64,000 bases of DNA from positions 7,689,501 to 7,753,500 of the forward strand of contig NZ_JACCFE010000002.1 in the NCBI RefSeq assembly GCF_014256275.1, given 5' to 3'. The notes below the pieces were generated by a model. That model was not told the DNA's origin. It saw only the letters and a list, made by a program, of their open reading frames with translations, and ran no database searches. The position numbers and the translations under genes were made by a program. Numbering within the stretch: the first letter of the stretch is position 1; every line of letters begins with the position of its first letter. Positions 60,506 through 64,000 of this stretch are shown here, piece after piece. This DNA comes from Rhodococcus sp. 4CII (lineage in GTDB: Bacteria > Actinomycetota > Actinomycetes > Mycobacteriales > Mycobacteriaceae).

Positions 60506-61640
60506 ATGACCAAGTGTGCCAGGGAAGTGATGGAAATCTTGGAAGCCTATGACCTGACCCGGTGTGCGCATTCGGCGGCGCAGCTGGTCGGGTGTGACGA
60601 GAAGACGGTGGCCCGGTATGTCGAGCTCCGCGACGCCGGCCGTGACCCGGCCGGCCGCGCGCGTCGTGCGCGGTCGATCGACCCGTTCCTCGGGAAGGTC
60701 GAGGAGCTGGTGGATGCCTCACAGGGCCGGATCAGGGCGGATGTGGTGCACGAACGGCTCACCGCGATGGGCTTCGACGGCACCGACCGCACCGACCGCA
60801 CCACCCGTCGCGCGGTCGCCGAGCTCAAGGCGACCTACCGGGCCGGGCACCGCCGAAAGTATCGGCCCTGGATCCGGAGCCGGGAATGTGGTTGCAGTTC
60901 GATTGGGGTGAGGGCCCGACGGGTCGGTGGCCGGCGGACTCAACTGTTCTGCGCATGGTTGTCGTGGTCGAGGTTCGAAGGTGGTGGTGCCGGCGTGGGA
61001 CCAGCAGCTCCCGACGTTGATCGCCTGCCTGGACACCATGCTGCGCCGGATCGGTGGGGCACCGACGTATCTGCTGACCGACAATCCCCGAACCGTCACG
61101 ATGGACCGGATCGCCGGAGTTCCCGTTCGCCACCCCGACATCGTCTCCCTAGGAAGGCATTACGGCTGCGTCGTGCACACGTGTGATCCGTTCGACCCGG
61201 AATCGAAGGGCGGCGCCGAGCACACGGTCAAGATCGCGAAGGCCGATCTGGTGCCGACCGATGCGAACCTGCTGGGCGACTACCCGAGTTTCGCCGAGCT
61301 CGCCGACGCGTGCGATCGGTGGTGCGAGAAGGTCAACGCCCGCCCGCACCGCGCGGTCGGAGCGGCCCCGGCCACACGGTTGGCCACCGAACTCGGCCAC
61401 CTGCACGTGTTGCCGGATGATCCGCATCTGCTTGCCCTCGGCGGCGAGCGTCTCGTCGGCTTCGATCAGACCATCATCTGAGGCAACGTGCGGTACTCGA
61501 CGCCGGACGGGCACCAAGGGGCGAAGGTGTGGTGCCGGGTCATCGGCGATGAATTGGTGATCGTCGCCCGCACCGGAGGCGGTGTCGTGGAGATCGCCCG
61601 CCACCGGGCGATCCGATCACCACCGACCGCGATGGCCTGC
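60506..61640 (+). pseudogene. istA: IS21-family IstA transposase, broken and truncated
   Basis: Intact to about 60880: MTKCAREVMEILEAYDLTRCAHSAAQLVGCDEKTVARYVELRD, then DASQGRIRADVVHERLTAMGF. A one-base deletion there shifts into MWLQFDWGEGPTGRWP (first DDE Asp region), and another near 60965 into VVVPAWDQQLPTLIACLDTMLRRIGGAPTYLLTDNPRTV (second Asp) and ESKGGAEHTVKIAKADL (Glu). A TGA at 61479 interrupts before NVRYSTPDGHQGAKVWCRV. It ends abruptly at SDR-derived sequence, and no istB is present. Confidence 0.8.
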
Positions 61641-62545
61641 CCGGTCACATGCAACTGATGCCTTCGACGCCAGGTACACCACTAGCGGGGAGACATCGTC
61701 CGGTGTGCCGAGTCCAACACGGCGTGCATTCTTCGGAATCGACTCGCCCGCTACTGCCTTCTCTACGAGTTCGCCGAGACCGGGGATGGTGGCGACCATG
61801 CGAGTCAGGGCGGTGGGAATAGTGGGATGGCGGCGCCGACACACGGAGCGATTCGTGAGATCGACCATCGATCACATCGAGATGCCTACATTGTATCGTT
61901 CACAGGTACACTATAGATCTTCACTGTGCCTTTAGTCCAACACGGGGCATTCTTCGGAATCGGGTTTTCTGTGACGTATCGTTGCGGACCCGGGATGGTC
62001 GACCATGGCGGTGGGAATGATCGCGTTGACGGTCACGTCGAGCTTCCTGCATTCGGCAGCCGAAGTACGCATCATCGCCACGATGGCCCCCTTGGACGCC
62101 GAGTACGCGGTTTGGCCGAAGCTGGCCCGCTGGCCGGCAGACGAACCGACGAGGATCAACCTCGCCCACCCTCGCCCTGCTGCCGGAACTGATCAACGGC
62201 AGCCCGCCCACAGTAAACGTGCCGCGAAGGTGGCTACCCACGACAAGTTCGAAACCCTCGTCAGTGGTGTTGCGCAGCGTCTTGTCTCGGATCGCCCCGG
62301 CGTTGGTGACCACGACGTCGAGTCGCTCGAATTCGGATACTGCCCGCTGAGCCAACGCGTCCGCCACATCGGATGTGCCTACCGGGCAACCTCGGCGACG
62401 GCGCGCCCGCCCCTCGACACAATGCTCTCGACGGTGTCCTTGGCGACGTCCCCATCGAGGTCGTTGACGACGACCGCAGCACCGGCCGGGGCGAGCCCGT
62501 GGACATACGCCCGGCCGAGTCGGCCTCCGGATCCGGTGACAATCA
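61600..62545 (-). pseudogene. Short-chain dehydrogenase remnant, frameshifted and partly duplicated
   Basis: Minus-strand frames give VTGSGGRLGRAYVHGLAPAGAAVVVNDLDGD, then DALAQRAVSEFERLDVVVTNAGAIRDKTLRNTTDEGFE, then GQTAYSASKGAIVAMMRTSAAECRKLDVTVNAIIPTA. A second copy of the late region follows (PTIPTALTRMVATIPGLGE...IPKNARRVGLGTPDDVSPLVVYLASKAS, then HVTGQAIAVGGDRI). Both copies contain an IPKNA stretch near 61735 and 61955. At least three frame changes. It resembles the hydroxyacyl-CoA-dehydrogenase-type SDR at 36848. Confidence 0.65.
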
Positions 62546-63291
62546 GCTTGTCGGTGTTGTACGAGCCAGTCATGGAGAACACGAACGCGCTTTCGCTGCG
62601 GTCGGGCCGATAGGCCAGGACTCCGGCCATGGACATTCGCTTCCGAGAGAATCGGTGATGTAGAACGGGTGTCACGCCTTTGGCGCCCAGGTTGTGCGGA
62701 CCACCGGGAGCAGCGACACACCACTTTCGTCCTGGAAGCAGATCCACGCACCTCGGCGCCGCGCTATTTTTTTATCCGCGGCCACTCGTTCTCGCGCCAA
62801 GCGACGATAGCGTCCTCGTCGCGTTCGACCGCCCGCCGTGCGGGCCGCTGCCGACTCCAGCCCAGTCGGGTCCGCAGGATCGTCCACGTCTGAGTGGGTC
62901 CGTAGGTCACGCCGGTGAGCCGCTCGATCACGATCGCAACCCGACCCAGGGTCCACACCCCGGTCGTGAAGCCATTCGCTTGGGGTCCTTTGAGCAGCTC
63001 CTCTCGGATCACCTCGATCTGGCCGTCATCGAAGCGGGGTCGGAGTTCAGCGCGACCGGCACCTTCCAACGCCTCGTTGCCCCCTTCGGTCCACTGTCGA
63101 TACCAGCGTGACGCAGTCTGCGGGGACACCTCCAACTCGGCCGCGACATCGACCTGCCGCCGTCCCGCAGCGAACATCTCCGCCGCCCGCGTCCGCCGGT
63201 CACGCAACGCCTCGAGATCCCGACGACCGCCGCGCCGCTTGACTTTCCGGGCCTCCGAGCCCTCGCCCGAACCGGATTCCTTACCTGCCAT
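62530..63291 (-). pseudogene. IS630-family transposase, truncated and joined to SDR sequence
   Basis: From ATG 63291: GGRRDLEALRDRRTRAAEMFAAGRRQVDVAAELEVSPQTASRWYRQW (HTH), ELLKGPQANGFTTGVWTLGRVAIVIERLTGVTYGPTQ, NEWPRIKK. An A7 run (62767-62773) then lets a -1 shift enter ARRRGAWICFQDESGVSLLPVVR with the first DDE Asp. A further shift gives TPVLHHRFSRKRMSMAGVLAYRPD and SYNTDKLI, after which SDR sequence begins with no gap. The rest of the transposase is missing. Confidence 0.75.
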
Positions 63292-63300
63292 TCATCAATG

Positions 63301-63805
63301 ATCCAGCAGCGCATTGTGAATCCCGTGCAACAACAGACCCTATTGCCCGAAACGTCTTTAGGTTGCTGGCAACAGGGCTTTGTGAGAATCTTGGTCACGA
63401 CGTTGTGTAACTGACATGGTCGACGAGAACAGTTCCGCGTTTCCGTGTCGGCTTCCAGATCCATGTCGGTGGTGCGTCTGGTGACCAAACTCCGTGTCAG
63501 TAGGGATTCCTAATCAGATACATTTCCGCAGTTTCTTGTGCGTGCATTCGCGCAGCTTCGGGGTGCGACGCACCCGCGTTGCCGGCGGGGTTGGCGCCAA
63601 CGCGGGCAGGAAGCTCGACGAGGCACTCTGGCGCGAGCTGATCTCGAGATGGCTTCCCGAGATCAGGGACCGGGCAGCGTGGGCGGTGACGCGGCCGGCG
63701 ATCGCCGCGCCACCACGATTGGATCGACGCACAGTCGAAGCGTCGGTGGGGAGTCCCCGGAGGATTCAGGGCAGCGCGGCTCGCAAAACACCGCTGGGGA
63801 GACGT
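63301..63805. other. No gene recognised
   Basis: About 500 bases left of the monooxygenase end. A plus-strand frame has RKLDEALWRELISRWLPEIRDRAAWAV, but no family, start or ribosome site supports a gene. Confidence 0.4.
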
Positions 63806-64000
63806 TTACACCCGGGCGGCTTTCGTTGTGAATCCTGTGTAATCCCGGCGGGCAACGTCGTCGCAAATCTTCCGGTATTCCCCAACTCCGCCGACGTAGG
63901 CCATCAATATGCGGGGCTTCCCGGGGACGTTGGCTCCGACATACCAAGAGTCGGCAACCGGGTAAAGGGTTGAGTTACCAACCATCTCGACGTGTTGGAT
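63806..64000 (-). CDS. Baeyer-Villiger/flavin-containing monooxygenase, C-terminal end, cut by window edge
   Basis: Frame open from the right edge to TAA at 63806-63808. It reads STLYPVADSWYVGANVPGKPRILMAYVGGVGEYRKICDDVARRDYTGF, the C-terminal signature of cyclohexanone- and steroid-type Baeyer-Villiger monooxygenases. These FAD/NADPH enzymes convert ketones to esters or lactones. Only about 64 residues are visible; the rest lies to the right of the window. A ketone monooxygenase fits the alcohol-to-ketone dehydrogenases in the island. Whether the gene is intact cannot be judged. Confidence 0.8.
   Translation of the reverse strand: MQHVEMVGNSTLYPVADSWYVGANVPGKPRILMAYVGGVGEYRKICDDVARRDYTGFTTKAARV

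Noticed and set aside
1..64000. CRISPR arrays, rRNA and tRNA genes
   Set aside because: No regularly spaced repeats and no recognisable rRNA or tRNA segments were seen on either strand; a covariance-model scan was not possible.

Overview
The window is high-GC DNA with actinobacterial gene content. Mycofactocin-type SDR, PucR, TetR and FadR-type regulators, a P450 with a one-cluster ferredoxin, and actinobacterial IS630/IS1634/IS110/IS21 relatives all point to a mycolic-acid actinomycete such as Rhodococcus, Gordonia or Mycobacterium. The exact genus is inference. No rRNA, tRNA or CRISPR array was seen.

Bases 1-34,500 are an accessory catabolic island. Its core is an unusual phosphotransfer gene set. 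Two ~575-residue proteins (11189-12916 and 13337-15061) look like the acceptor-binding and phosphohistidine domains of rifampin phosphotransferase/PEP synthase without an ATP-grasp domain. A 138-residue stand-alone phosphohistidine domain lies at 25295-25711. A short PPDK-like protein (26104-27741) has ATP-grasp plus phosphohistidine domains but no PEP/pyruvate barrel. Three of their four promoters carry the same palindrome, TTGGTCCAA or a one-base variant. Around them lie five relatives of the CrtC/AttH-like DUF7064/DUF7065 family (one broken), two cassettes of an APH-type kinase plus a ~178-residue helical partner, P450/ferredoxin/ferredoxin reductase, an aldehyde dehydrogenase, two zinc alcohol dehydrogenases, a mycofactocin-type SDR, and GntR, LuxR and PucR regulators. 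I infer catabolism of a hydrophobic alcohol, ketone or terpenoid in which the substrate is phosphorylated. The substrate is not visible from sequence.

Bases 35,800-49,300 hold a second catabolic unit. A TetR gene diverges from a damaged SDR; then come hydantoinase/acetophenone-carboxylase-type HyuA and HyuB (HyuB with a fused C-terminal CxxC domain), an aryl-CoA hydroxylase-like FAD monooxygenase, an aryl-acid adenylating ligase, a VOC protein, a small unknown protein, an alpha/beta hydrolase, a MaoC hydratase and a second TetR. Repeated TGACAAT motifs precede both halves.

Bases 49,400-64,000 are a decaying, transposon-rich region. It contains an MFS transporter with a nonsense codon and two frameshifts, then a thiolase broken by an IS1634 element. 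Next is a nested stack: an IS630-like element carries an IS4-family insertion at its left end, a group II intron sits at the IS4 right edge, and a tyrosine-recombinase element splits the intron reverse transcriptase between the two Asp codons of its YADD motif. Remnants of IS21 istA, an SDR and a third IS630 transposase follow, then the C-terminus of a Baeyer-Villiger-type monooxygenase running off the right edge. Other decay patches are IS110 (5.1-6.15 kb) and a DUF3500 remnant (35.3-35.7 kb).
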